Assembly: GCA_902799905.1 (NCBI GenBank)
Contig: CADCCB010000011.1
Location: forward strand, 56,606-120,605
DNA length: 64,000 nt
DNA from: an uncultured Prevotellaceae bacterium
GTDB taxonomy: Bacteria > Bacteroidota > Bacteroidia > Bacteroidales > Bacteroidaceae
Reading direction: 5' to 3'
This document shows positions 45,985-55,466 of the stretch, piece by piece; the first letter of the stretch is position 1; each line of letters opens with the position of its first letter. The translations under genes were made by a program, and so were the position numbers. The notes beneath the pieces are model-generated. The model was not told the DNA's origin. It saw only the letters and a program-made list of their open reading frames with translations, and did not search any database.

Positions 45985-47360
45985 CTTTTCTCGTTGGAAT
46001 GAGGGGGTTCTTCCATCTCGTCGTCCAAGCGATCTGACCATAGATATTTCTTCGTCTCGCTTGCTGCCACACCGCTAAGCAATAGTAGTGCGATAAGGTT
46101 TGGAATGGTCATCAGGGCATTCATGCAGTCAGCGATATTCCAGATGACATCCAAAGTGATGATGCTGCCGAAGAAAAGGGCAACGATGAAGAGAATGCGG
46201 TAGAAGCGGTTGATGTGACGTCCTTCAAGGTAGTTCACGGCACTCTCTCCATAATAACTCCATCCCAATATGGTGCTGAAGGCAAAGGTCAGGATGCCGA
46301 AAGTGAGCAGTGGAGCACCTACATAAGGAATCTTTGAGAAGGCCACCTTGGTCAGCGCGGCACCATCGGCATAGGTGATGTCAGGATAGGCCAAGATGCT
46401 GCTGACGAGCACAATGCCCGTCAGAGCGCAGATGATGACAGTATCCCAGAAAGTGCCCGTACTGCTGACAAGGGCCTGCCGTACCGGGTTGCGTGTCTGG
46501 GCAGCAGCGGCCACAATGGGTGCGCTTCCCATGCCACTCTCATTGGAAAAGAGTCCGCGGGCAATGCCATAGCGGGCAGCCATCATCACCGTAGCACCCA
46601 CGAAGCCACCTCCTGCTGCCGAGGGGTTGAAGGCACTGTCGACAATCAACGTGATGGCAGGCCATACATATTCTCCGTTTATACACAGGATGAAGATACA
46701 CCCCATCACGTAGAGAACTGCCATAAAGGGTACCAATATGGTGCATACTTTGGCAATGGCCTTTACGCCTCCTATGATGACGCAGGCGGAGAGAAAACAT
46801 ATAAGTAGTCCGATGAGCCAAGTGGGGATGCCAAAGGTCTCGTTTGCCAGTAGTGCAATGGAGTTAGCCTGTACTGTACATCCGATGCCAAATGATGCCA
46901 GGGCCGTAAAGGCGGCAAAAATCAATGCGAGCCATCTCATATTGAGACCACGCTCAAGTGCATACATGGGACCACCGTACATCTTGCCGTCATCGCCCTT
47001 GACTCGATATTTCACAGCCAATAGGCCTTCGGCGTACTTGGTCGCCATACCGAAAATACCCGTCAGCCAGCACCAAAGAACGGCTCCGGGGCCGCCTAGT
47101 GCCACAGCCGTGGCCACACCAACAATGTTGCCCGTACCAATAGTGGCAGCCAAAGCCGTAGCCAAGGCGCCAAACTGGCTAACGTCGCCTGTCGCTTCTT
47201 TGTCTTTGCGAAAAGACAAACGGATGCCTGTCAACAATTTGCGCTGTGGAATGCGCAACCTGAAGGTTAGAAACACATGTGTGCCCAACAGCAGCACAAT
47301 CATTGGCCAGCCCCATAGAAAAGAACTGAGAGCAGCAAAAAAATTACTAATAGCATCCAT
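45981..47360 (-). CDS. Alanine/glycine:cation symporter (AGCS family)
   Basis: 459 residues from ATG 47360; the TTG at 47369 lies in the -7 element. About ten membrane helices and AGCS motifs are seen: GTGNIVGVATAVALGGPGAVLWCW, FSNESGMGSAPI and GLLICFLSACVIIGGVKAI (each quoted in part). The family imports alanine or glycine with Na+ or H+. It is the first gene of the operon with the methyltransferase and LRR genes. Substrate specificity is inferred from family. Confidence 0.93.
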   Translation of the reverse strand: MDAISNFFAALSSFLWGWPMIVLLLGTHVFLTFRLRIPQRKLLTGIRLSFRKDKEATGDVSQFGALATALAATIGTGNIVGVATAVALGGPGAVLWCWLTGIFGMATKYAEGLLAVKYRVKGDDGKMYGGPMYALERGLNMRWLALIFAAFTALASFGIGCTVQANSIALLANETFGIPTWLIGLLICFLSACVIIGGVKAIAKVCTILVPFMAVLYVMGCIFILCINGEYVWPAITLIVDSAFNPSAAGGGFVGATVMMAARYGIARGLFSNESGMGSAPIVAAAAQTRNPVRQALVSSTGTFWDTVIICALTGIVLVSSILAYPDITYADGAALTKVAFSKIPYVGAPLLTFGILTFAFSTILGWSYYGESAVNYLEGRHINRFYRILFIVALFFGSIITLDVIWNIADCMNALMTIPNLIALLLLSGVAASETKKYLWSDRLDDEMEEPPHSNEKR

Positions 47361-47366
47361 CGGCTG

Positions 47367-47374
47367 CAAAAGTA
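47367..47374 (-). promoter_or_regulatory. -7 element for the symporter operon
   Basis: TACTTTTG on the minus strand ends 6 bp before ATG 47360, again implying a very short or missing 5' leader. Confidence 0.5.
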
Positions 47375-47451
47375 GTAAATTATCCCGAAAAAAGAATGAT
47401 AATCTTAAACTTTTTCATATCTTTTGCGTCAAATAGGTAGATTATGATGAT

Positions 47452-48669
47452 ATGAGAAGGGTTCTGTTAATAATAATCCTACATGCCTTCACTGTCAGTA
47501 TGCTGTCGCAGAAAGTGGTGTTGAGCGGTATCGTATGTAGTGATAAGACAGGGGAACGCCTTCCTCAAGCCACTATCACCATAGAGGGTACTAACCTCTC
47601 GGTAGTAACTAATGATGAGGGCTTCTTCACGTTGAAAGTTAATACCTATCCAAAGAGTATCATAGTCTCACACATTGGCTATCAGTCCTATCGACAGGAC
47701 GTCAATACCGAGAAGCCCGAGCAGATGCTTATCAGGCTCAAACCCAGAACTGTTCAATTGCAAGAAGTGGTGGTTATGTCTCAAGACCCACGTGATCTTG
47801 TAAACCTTGCTATCCAGAAGATTCCTGTCAACTATAGCCGACAGGCTGAATTGCTCAATTGCTTCTATCGCGAGACGGCCATGAAACGCAAACATTTTAT
47901 CTATGTGGCTGAAGGCGTGGTAGATATGTACAAGACGGGTTATGGTCATGGTGATTCAAAAGACCGTGTTGCCATCCGTAAGGGGCGTCGTCTGTTGAGT
48001 CCTGCGAAAAACGACACCCTCAGCGTAAAGGTGCTGGGTGGTCCTGTTCAGCCTATTCAACTGGACATCGTCAAGAATCTGGATTTCCTGCTTAATGAAG
48101 AGGAACTGTCCCATTATGCCTTCAAGATGGAGGAGCCGACGACCATCGGTAATCGTTTACAGTATGTTGTCAGTATTTCCCCCAACGTTAAAACCACTTA
48201 CGCATTATATTATGGTAAACTCTATATTGACTGTGAGACTGTGGCCTTTACCCGTGCAGAACTGACGCTCGACATGAGTGATCGTGAGAAAGCTACCCGG
48301 CTGATGCTCGTGAAAAAGCCGGCAGGGGTGAAGTTTAAGCCTAAGGAAATGGCCTGTCTTATAGATTATCGTTACGACAATGGTGTGACCCGCATCAACT
48401 ATATCCGTAGTACGTTCCGTTTCAATTGTGACTGGAAGCGACGTCTCTTTGCCACTTCTTTTTCTGCCTTCTGCGAGATGGTGGTGACGGACAATACACG
48501 GGAGAATGTCGTTCCCATCTCTGGGCGCAACTCGTTTGACTCGCGTGATGCCTTCTTCGACCGGGTGGATTATTTTCGTGATCCTAATTTCTGGGAGGAC
48601 TACAATATCATCGAGCCGACGGAAACACTTGACAAGGCGATTAATAAGTTGATGAAGAAGTATAAATGA
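47452..48669 (+). CDS. Secreted carboxypeptidase-regulatory-like domain protein
   Basis: 405 residues with a signal peptide (1-20). A carboxypeptidase-D regulatory-like domain (VVLSGIVCSDKTGERLPQAT to about residue 105) is followed by a segment with ELLNCFYRETAMKRKHFIYVAEG and a beta-rich C-terminal part. No TonB plug or barrel is present, so it is not a transporter of the 25549 type. Bacteroidota have many such proteins; function unknown. It has no neighbour on the same strand upstream and ends before a weak terminator. Confidence 0.75.
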   Translation: MRRVLLIIILHAFTVSMLSQKVVLSGIVCSDKTGERLPQATITIEGTNLSVVTNDEGFFTLKVNTYPKSIIVSHIGYQSYRQDVNTEKPEQMLIRLKPRTVQLQEVVVMSQDPRDLVNLAIQKIPVNYSRQAELLNCFYRETAMKRKHFIYVAEGVVDMYKTGYGHGDSKDRVAIRKGRRLLSPAKNDTLSVKVLGGPVQPIQLDIVKNLDFLLNEEELSHYAFKMEEPTTIGNRLQYVVSISPNVKTTYALYYGKLYIDCETVAFTRAELTLDMSDREKATRLMLVKKPAGVKFKPKEMACLIDYRYDNGVTRINYIRSTFRFNCDWKRRLFATSFSAFCEMVVTDNTRENVVPISGRNSFDSRDAFFDRVDYFRDPNFWEDYNIIEPTETLDKAINKLMKKYK

Positions 48670-48679
48670 TCTTGGGCAA

Positions 48680-48709
48680 GCCTAGTCATAAAACTTATGG
48701 CTTTTTTTT
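48680..48709 (+). terminator. Possible intrinsic terminator
   Basis: GCC...CATAA-AAC-TTATG-GC forms a small stem with a bulge (48680-48701) followed by eight T. It lies 11 bp after the stop codon at 48669. Confidence 0.4.
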
Positions 48710-48787
48710 GTTTACTTTTGCAGTTGTGATGAAACACATTGTTGCTCATTGTCATTATCTGGCCCCATTTATATTTTTCACGAAATA

Positions 48788-48819
48788 TTTGGTGCATCCA
48801 TTTTTTATTTCTACCTTTG
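48788..48819 (+). promoter_or_regulatory. Promoter of the TPR regulator gene
   Basis: TTTG (48788-48791), a 20-bp spacer and TACCTTTG (48812-48819), a full match to the consensus, 44 bp before ATG 48864. Confidence 0.65.
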
Positions 48820-48863
48820 TGGCGTGAATCGGGGAGAAATCAGTGAAGGATTGAAAATTATTA

Positions 48864-50492
48864 ATGAAGCATCTACTAATCGTAATTCTATTACTATTAT
48901 CTCTCAGTTGTTGCACCTCCAAGGACGAGAAGACCCGTATGCGGGCTGGTCTCGACAGCATCAACGTGCGTAACCGCAATGGTCAGCCCTTCACGGTTGG
49001 TGAGGTGCAGCCCTATGTCCAGTTCTTCGACGATCATGGCACGGCCAACGACCGTCTGCTGGCTCACTACCTCCTTGGCCTTGCCTACTATGACCACGGT
49101 GAAGCACCAATGGCTCTCCAGTGCTATCAGGATGCTGCCGACTGTGCTGATACCCTCAGTGCCGACTGCGACTATCCCCAGTTGGCCAGGGTATATGGAC
49201 AGATGGCACAAATTTTCTACGAACAAGGACTTTATCAAGAACAACTGATTTCAGAGCAACAGTCTGTTAAACACGCATGGAAAGGTGGAGATACGCTTGC
49301 AGCACTAATGAGTTATGCACAGGAAAGTCAGGCATATCGTAACTTAAACATGCCAGACTCATTATTATATATATGCGAGCATGTATCTTCACTCTATCGC
49401 GAATATGGTTATAGTGCCTATTCTGCCAAATCATTATTTTACACTTTTAGTACACTTATTTATCGCAAGGAATTTGACAAGGTCATAAAATACATGCGTA
49501 TATATGAGTCTGAATCTGAATACTTTGATTCCCTTGGGAATATTCAAAAAGGACGTGAGGTATATTATAGAATAAAGGGATTATACTACCTGCATACAAA
49601 TGTGTTGGATTCTGCTGAATATTATTTTCGGAAGGAGTTGCATTATGGAAGGGACTTTGATAACCAGCATTCAGGTGCATTAGGATTGGCAGAACTCTAC
49701 CAACGCCTTCGACAGTCAGATTCCGTAGCAAAATATAGTCTATATGCTTACGCAATGAGCGACTCCTTGTATTCTCGTCTGGTAACAAAAGACGTTGAGC
49801 GTATTCAAGCAATGTACGACTATACCCGCCATCAGAAAATAGCATATAAAGAACAAAAGAAAGCAAACCAACGTATTATCATAATTTGGATTTGTGTTGG
49901 AATTATTGTAGTTATTTGTCTTCTTACCTTTATTATTATAAGAGAATTGACCCGTAAAAGGAAAACGATAGAACAAAAATATCAGCAAAGTCAGTCTGCT
50001 ATAGAACTAGCTCAAAGTGATATTGCAAAACTCCGCAACAATGTGGAGATCAATAAGGAACTAATCTCTGAAAAGGAACAAATTATCCGCGAGCAGGAAA
50101 CCATCATGAAGGCATTACTACAACACGATTCCAATAGCCAATCTTTAGCAGACCGGCGATTGAAATCAACGGCAATTTACGAGAAATTCGAACAACTATC
50201 AGTCATCGGTCAAAAGCCAACCAACACAGAATGGGAGCAAATAGTGGAGCAATTATTCAAATATTATCCAGGATTTAAGGATCTCATGTCAAAACATGGA
50301 CATCAGTTAAACGATAAAGAATATAAAACATGTTTACTGATTCGAATAGGCTTTAAGCCTAAAACAGTCAGTTATATGTTAGAGGTTGATCCTTCTTATA
50401 TCTCAAATATCCGTACTGAAATGTTACATAAACTTTTCAATTTGTCAGGAAACTCCAAAACCTTTGATAAGATACTCAAGGAAACCTATTGA
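48864..50492 (+). CDS. Lipoprotein TPR regulator with C-terminal helix-turn-helix
   Basis: 542 residues. The signal ends in a lipobox-like SLSC. TPR helices fill about 60-310, a membrane helix lies near 335-358, a coiled coil near 365-415, and a LuxR-type helix-turn-helix-like end (LIRIGFKPKTVSYMLEVDPSY) near 495-520. A lipid- or membrane-anchored sensor with a cytoplasmic HTH is common in Bacteroidota. Base composition changes inside the gene near 49245: 36 of 60 bases are G/C at 49021-49080 but 18 of 60 at 49561-49620. That suggests recombination. It sits before the Rhs genes and may control them. Confidence 0.75.
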   Translation: MKHLLIVILLLLSLSCCTSKDEKTRMRAGLDSINVRNRNGQPFTVGEVQPYVQFFDDHGTANDRLLAHYLLGLAYYDHGEAPMALQCYQDAADCADTLSADCDYPQLARVYGQMAQIFYEQGLYQEQLISEQQSVKHAWKGGDTLAALMSYAQESQAYRNLNMPDSLLYICEHVSSLYREYGYSAYSAKSLFYTFSTLIYRKEFDKVIKYMRIYESESEYFDSLGNIQKGREVYYRIKGLYYLHTNVLDSAEYYFRKELHYGRDFDNQHSGALGLAELYQRLRQSDSVAKYSLYAYAMSDSLYSRLVTKDVERIQAMYDYTRHQKIAYKEQKKANQRIIIIWICVGIIVVICLLTFIIIRELTRKRKTIEQKYQQSQSAIELAQSDIAKLRNNVEINKELISEKEQIIREQETIMKALLQHDSNSQSLADRRLKSTAIYEKFEQLSVIGQKPTNTEWEQIVEQLFKYYPGFKDLMSKHGHQLNDKEYKTCLLIRIGFKPKTVSYMLEVDPSYISNIRTEMLHKLFNLSGNSKTFDKILKETY

Positions 50493-50658
50493 TAATTTGC
50501 TCAATATGGCAATAAGGTTTCTTAATAATTGTAAATTTCGAGATGCGCTTCTAGTATACTGTATAGCTTATTTCTTTGATTTACAATAGGATATGCCAAC
50601 TAAAATTTTAGGTAAATTCCTTCTCTTTGTTTTTGTTGCATAAGCCTTCTATTTCTCA

Positions 50659-50666
50659 TAATTTTG
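50659..50666 (+). promoter_or_regulatory. -7 element for the DUF3244 gene
   Basis: TAATTTTG, 28 bp before ATG 50695. TTTG at 50632-50635 is 23 bp upstream, slightly long. The rest of the 202-bp gap (50493-50694) shows no gene. Confidence 0.45.
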
Positions 50667-50694
50667 CAGCGACTAATTTTAAAACTGTAAAAAT

Positions 50695-51051
50695 ATGAAG
50701 AAATTTTTTTTGATTGTGTTTAGTGCTCTCTTTTTAAGCACAAATGTTCCAGCTCAAGTGTTGGTGCCATTAACCGTATGTATTACCGAAAATGAACAAC
50801 CTGGAGGCCCAGGTCATCCAAGGACCCCTATTGCTGTTCCGAAAGTTTACATCGAGGACTACACGTTAACGTTCGAGGCCAATCACCCTGACTACGTACT
50901 TATTATTAAGGACGAGGACGGCAGTGTGGTCTACAACACCATGGTGTTCTCCGCTCAGACCGAAGTCTTCCTGCCTTCTACTCTCTCTGGCGACTATGAG
51001 ATTGATCTCGTCATGGGCAATTGGCTGTTTACAGGAAGGATCGAACTATAG
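50695..51051 (+). CDS. DUF3244 domain-containing secreted protein
   Basis: 118 residues with a signal peptide (1-20, ending PAQ). The mature part is a short beta-sandwich: YTLTFEANHPDYVLIIKDED, SGDYEIDLVMGNWLFTGRIEL, typical of DUF3244, small secreted proteins frequent in Bacteroidota. Function is unknown. It is AT-rich at its start and GC-richer later. It lies between the TPR regulator and the Rhs-partner gene, 49 bp before the latter. Confidence 0.75.
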   Translation: MKKFFLIVFSALFLSTNVPAQVLVPLTVCITENEQPGGPGHPRTPIAVPKVYIEDYTLTFEANHPDYVLIIKDEDGSVVYNTMVFSAQTEVFLPSTLSGDYEIDLVMGNWLFTGRIEL

Positions 51052-51100
51052 TTCAGTAGATCATGGTCATACTTAATTATTAAACACTAGTCAACCTGTT

Positions 51101-52150
51101 ATGTACCCTTTAAACAAACTAAAGGCATTTCTATTGATAGCTGCAGGTCTTCTCATAGGCACAGAACTGCATGGACAAGCCGTTGACAGTTTGCAGAAGA
51201 ATAGTATTCGATATTTCTCCCCTGGCAACGGTGGACGAAACAAAGTGTGGGACTTTTCCAAGAAACTCAGTTCCAAAGGATCTGCACAAGTGATGTTCCT
51301 GACGGATAGCACAGGTGTGGTTACCGTTGTTGAGACAGGAAAAATCAGTTATTACCGTACGACCCCCGACACACTTATCCTCTTCGGCAGTGAGTCGCCA
51401 TTGGAGAAAAGAGTGTATGCCGTGGAGAAAGTATCCAAAAGATTTCCCCTAGAATATGGCGATTCCATCGGTGACAATTTCAGATGCGAGGGAATGTATT
51501 GCGGTAATCATCCGTTCCGTGAGTCGGGCACTACGACTATCAAGGTGGATGCCATCGGCTCTATTGTGCTTGCAGAGGGTGACACGATAAGGGATGTGCG
51601 AAGGGTACATACGGTTGACGCTTATGCTATATGCATGGATCTTGACTCTGCCGCTCTTGATACGGCAAGGCTCACTCAGGTTATTGACGAGCGCTATGAA
51701 TGGTTCATACCATATTCCCAGTATCCTATTGTTGAGGAAATGACAAGCACCACTTATGACAACATGGATATTATCGGCACCACAAAGTATGCATACTGTA
51801 ATCTCCCAGAAAATCAGGTAGCCTACTACATCACGCCCGAAGATGAGGATGAAACAGATGAAGAACAAGATGGCTTCTCCGATGAGGAGCAACAAAGTCC
51901 TGACATTATTCATTATCAGATAGAAACTAATGGAAAAGTTGTCGTAATAACATACGACCTTGACGCAGAAGCCACCATCACCACTATTGTTGCCAAACAT
52001 ACGGGAATGCTATGCATGAGCAGACAATGGACTCAGGAGGCAGGACAGGGATATTCAGCACAGATCGATTGCAACGGCCTGCGTCCTGGCATGTATATCT
52101 TTTATATTAATGTTAACGGAAAAGTATATAGCGATAAAGTAACACTATGA
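51101..52150 (+). CDS. Secreted partner protein of the Rhs genes, with sorting-like tail
   Basis: 349 residues with a signal peptide (1-25, ending HGQ). The middle is beta-rich, with a Glu/Asp-rich stretch (EDEDETDEEQDGFSDEEQ) near 250. The last ~70 residues end in LRPGMYIFYINVNGKVYSDK, the pattern of type IX secretion tails. No known family otherwise. Its stop codon overlaps the start of the first Rhs gene (ATGA at 52147-52150), so the two are translationally coupled and probably work together. Confidence 0.65.
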   Translation: MYPLNKLKAFLLIAAGLLIGTELHGQAVDSLQKNSIRYFSPGNGGRNKVWDFSKKLSSKGSAQVMFLTDSTGVVTVVETGKISYYRTTPDTLILFGSESPLEKRVYAVEKVSKRFPLEYGDSIGDNFRCEGMYCGNHPFRESGTTTIKVDAIGSIVLAEGDTIRDVRRVHTVDAYAICMDLDSAALDTARLTQVIDERYEWFIPYSQYPIVEEMTSTTYDNMDIIGTTKYAYCNLPENQVAYYITPEDEDETDEEQDGFSDEEQQSPDIIHYQIETNGKVVVITYDLDAEATITTIVAKHTGMLCMSRQWTQEAGQGYSAQIDCNGLRPGMYIFYINVNGKVYSDKVTL

Positions 52151-55100
52151 AAAACACAATATATCCAATTAGAATAACCATGATGTTGATGGCCTTGCTG
52201 ATGCCAGCATTACACATGAAGGCTCAACAGAACAACCATTTCGTGCCTGACATGCCGCCAAGTCCGCAGGCTGTAGCCTTCAACCGTCTGGGCGACTATC
52301 AGATGAACAATAACTATGGTGCACCCGACATCAACATTCCCCTTTTTGAGATAGATCATCACGGATACAAGATACCGTTGACGCTACATTACGAAGCATC
52401 GCCCATGAAACCGGGCTACAACTATGATGTCACAGGGTGGGGCTGGACATTGTCTGGCAACTCGTGTGTTTCCAGAACCATCAAGGACAGGGCTGACGAA
52501 TACGATCCGCTGTTCAACAATCACTTTGGACTGGATAACTTTCAAGAACCCACAGGACTCTCAAAGTTGTACAAAAACTATTATGACAAACTTGACAAAC
52601 TGAACTATCAGTATGACACCTACAACATTGTGCTACCGTCAGGCCGAACCATTCCCTTCTTCATGTACAAGTTTAATGGTGTTATGCAATACGACCTTAT
52701 GTCCACAGACAGTAATGTTAAGATTGAATGCAATTATAGCACTTCCGACATCCATTCGATAAACTCCTTCACGGTAACGGACGAGAATGGGATAACCTAT
52801 TATTTTACCTTGGCTGACAAGTCTACCAATGGCTACGATAACGATCCCAACGCATTTAGGAATGTCACATGGATGCTCACCTATATTGCCATTCCAGCAA
52901 GAGGACATATAACCTATGAATACAATGATGAAATCAATATCTATACCCAAAACAATATTGGCGAGCCGACATATAGGGTTAGCCGCCTGATGTCCCAATT
53001 GATGGAAGATCAGACACAAAAGAAATTCGATGTCACGAGAACCTTCCAATATCATTGCCCAAGGTATAGGATGAGGTTCCTCAAGCGTATCAGTTATGGG
53101 CCAACCAAGGTGGATTTCAATTACTATGCTGACAATCAGCACATGAAGGAGATTGTCGTTTCCGAAAACAACGAAACCATCAAGAAATTCTCGCTCACCA
53201 TCAGTGACAGGTTCCTTACTTCACTGGTCTTTTCCGGAACGAATAATGAAGATAAACTTGAATATGGTTTTAACTATCTGAACAGGTACATGGATTTGAA
53301 CGATTCTACTGGGATAGACACTGACTATTGGGGAAACATCTGTAGTTCTAACATTAAAAGAGGCATTGGCAATTTTAATATGTATTTTAATAATGAAGAA
53401 GATGGCGGTTATTTAGATAAACAAGAACTTAATAATAAACTTGACACAAATAATGTCGCACGAATCATCGACAACAAAGAGGGCGATCCGTATTACTACT
53501 TTAAAGTCAAGTTACAGTCAACAACAAACGGGGACACACGCCAACCTTCACCTCCGGAATACCATGGAGTGTTGAGTTCCATCACTTATCCCAACGGTGG
53601 ACATACGACATTCACCTGGGAGAATCACCGCTTCCCCACGGCAACAGCCGCAGATGGCGACATGGTTTTTGACAGACGCCAGCAGCGCATTATCGAAGGT
53701 GGTGGCTTCAGGATTAAATCTGTCAAGAATTATGCAGCAGACGGGACAATAGCCAGTGAAGACCATTACCGGTATGGATTTACATACGGAGACATCCAAC
53801 AGCGGAATTTCCCTCTGCCATTGCCTGACACGTATAACCCCAACGACCACATTGGCTGTGGAGAGGCTGTCGTTGACCCCAACCTGCTCACTTTTATGAC
53901 ATACAGTTATTACAAAACGGGAAACGAACAATTTAACTCTTCCTGGCAGTTTCAAATGATGGCTGTAGGAAGGAACAGTGAAGTTAGAAACATGATCAAC
54001 CTTCAGGGCAGTGCCACTTGGTGGGATGCCTATTTTTCCGCCGATACCTTCCGCTCGCTTCTTGGTGGCAGGCAGCCTGTTGTATATCCGGAAATCACGG
54101 TATATCACGGAGATCCTGACGTGCCAGCCCAGTGCAACAGCAAAACGGTGTATAAGTACGATATTTACAGTTATCATCATGACCCTTATTCCTATTATTT
54201 GTCAATTTTCAATCAAGGCAACCTACCGGACACGGCATATTTTGAGAATATATGTTATTTCCCTTTCGGTGATCGTCCAAGACTGATATGCAATAATTAT
54301 GATGCACCAAAGAGACACCAGTTGAAGTACAAGTCAGATTACTCTTATAATACGACCAGTGATACATGGAATCTCGTTTCAGAGGAACAATATTTTTATT
54401 CAGAGGAGAGGATATCAAAAAGTTGTTACATATACAACAGTTATCTGTCAAGAATGTATCGCAGCAATTATGTCGGCGCATTAGGCAACAACCAATGGCT
54501 GGAAGGAGTATGTCTTTCTGAATTCTATATACCATCAAGTCAGTGCTTTGGCAGACACACGATGACTGGTAAAAACACGACGATTTTACGTCATGGTGGA
54601 ACCCGCACCACAGACAACACGAACTTCGAGACTTTTTCCTATTTATATCCGGGAGTGCAGAAATCCAGAGACTATTCTGATTTGCCTTATAAGATTCGAA
54701 ATGAGTATGGTGTTTACAGTTGTGACAAGTATGATGAGTGTTCATACGTAGGAGAACAAGACGGGAATGCCGATACAGTTATTGCAGCCATGCAGTCAAG
54801 AAACATGCTGGCATCCTTGCTTTCCAGCGAAACATTCACCGTTATTCCAGACACATTGTTGATGAAGGGAGTCAAGATTGACTACGGATTCTTTGGCACC
54901 AAAATCCTGCCATCAAAGTTATATGAGAGTAACGGGAATCAGTATGAGGAAAGCATGGACATTCTGTCGTATGACGCATACGGCAACCCAACGGAAATAC
55001 TGGACAAGAAGACGGGCATACACAGTGCTTTCCTGTGGGGATCATACGGCAGGTATCTGATAGCGATGATCAAGGATGCCACCTGGGCGCAAATACAGGG

Positions 55101-55359
55101 TGTCGCCACGCAACTGTCTACAGGCACTTCCCAATCGCGTTATGCCGCCATAAAGTCTCTGTTGCCGAATGCCCAGGTTCAGACATGGAATTATATACCT
55201 TTAATAGGTGTTTCATCTCATACAGACGTCAATGGGCAGACCATGCTTTACGAGTATGACGGACTGGGAAGACTGAAGAGAGAGAAGAGGATCGTTAACG
55301 GTGTCTCAACCCCCGAGATCCTGCGTGAATATGAGTATAATTTCTTGAACCAACAGTGA
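52147..55359 (+). CDS. RHS repeat protein, N-terminal half of a split Rhs system
   Basis: 1,070 residues with a signal peptide (1-26, ending KAQ). The start of the mature protein (NYGAPDINIPLFEIDHHGYK, GWGWTLSGNSCVSRTI) matches the N-terminus of Bacteroidota Rhs proteins. The middle has Tyr-rich YD-type strands, and the end reads YEYDGLGRLKREKRIVNG, a true YD repeat. It has no core domain and no toxin, and stops after NFLNQQ. In other bacteria Rhs repeats form a shell around the toxin. Here the shell's continuation and toxin are in the next gene, with its own signal peptide and promoter. Confidence 0.85.
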   Translation: MKNTIYPIRITMMLMALLMPALHMKAQQNNHFVPDMPPSPQAVAFNRLGDYQMNNNYGAPDINIPLFEIDHHGYKIPLTLHYEASPMKPGYNYDVTGWGWTLSGNSCVSRTIKDRADEYDPLFNNHFGLDNFQEPTGLSKLYKNYYDKLDKLNYQYDTYNIVLPSGRTIPFFMYKFNGVMQYDLMSTDSNVKIECNYSTSDIHSINSFTVTDENGITYYFTLADKSTNGYDNDPNAFRNVTWMLTYIAIPARGHITYEYNDEINIYTQNNIGEPTYRVSRLMSQLMEDQTQKKFDVTRTFQYHCPRYRMRFLKRISYGPTKVDFNYYADNQHMKEIVVSENNETIKKFSLTISDRFLTSLVFSGTNNEDKLEYGFNYLNRYMDLNDSTGIDTDYWGNICSSNIKRGIGNFNMYFNNEEDGGYLDKQELNNKLDTNNVARIIDNKEGDPYYYFKVKLQSTTNGDTRQPSPPEYHGVLSSITYPNGGHTTFTWENHRFPTATAADGDMVFDRRQQRIIEGGGFRIKSVKNYAADGTIASEDHYRYGFTYGDIQQRNFPLPLPDTYNPNDHIGCGEAVVDPNLLTFMTYSYYKTGNEQFNSSWQFQMMAVGRNSEVRNMINLQGSATWWDAYFSADTFRSLLGGRQPVVYPEITVYHGDPDVPAQCNSKTVYKYDIYSYHHDPYSYYLSIFNQGNLPDTAYFENICYFPFGDRPRLICNNYDAPKRHQLKYKSDYSYNTTSDTWNLVSEEQYFYSEERISKSCYIYNSYLSRMYRSNYVGALGNNQWLEGVCLSEFYIPSSQCFGRHTMTGKNTTILRHGGTRTTDNTNFETFSYLYPGVQKSRDYSDLPYKIRNEYGVYSCDKYDECSYVGEQDGNADTVIAAMQSRNMLASLLSSETFTVIPDTLLMKGVKIDYGFFGTKILPSKLYESNGNQYEESMDILSYDAYGNPTEILDKKTGIHSAFLWGSYGRYLIAMIKDATWAQIQGVATQLSTGTSQSRYAAIKSLLPNAQVQTWNYIPLIGVSSHTDVNGQTMLYEYDGLGRLKREKRIVNGVSTPEILREYEYNFLNQQ

Positions 55360-55429
55360 TGATCAATATGAAATACCGATTCTGCTTCAAAAAACATGCG
55401 ACAAATGGTGCAATGTCAGGAAAATATTG

Positions 55430-55437
55430 TACCTTTG
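55430..55437 (+). promoter_or_regulatory. -7 element for the toxin-bearing Rhs gene
   Basis: TACCTTTG, 29 bp before ATG 55467, inside the 107-bp gap after the first Rhs gene. It supports separate transcription and the downstream start codon. Confidence 0.5.
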
Positions 55438-55466
55438 CGCAGACTAACCACAACAATGCTGCCCAG

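Noticed and set aside
55356-55466. Longer N-terminus for the toxin-bearing Rhs protein
   Set aside because: It runs through the TACCTTTG element and hides the signal peptide; the ATG at 55467 fits both.
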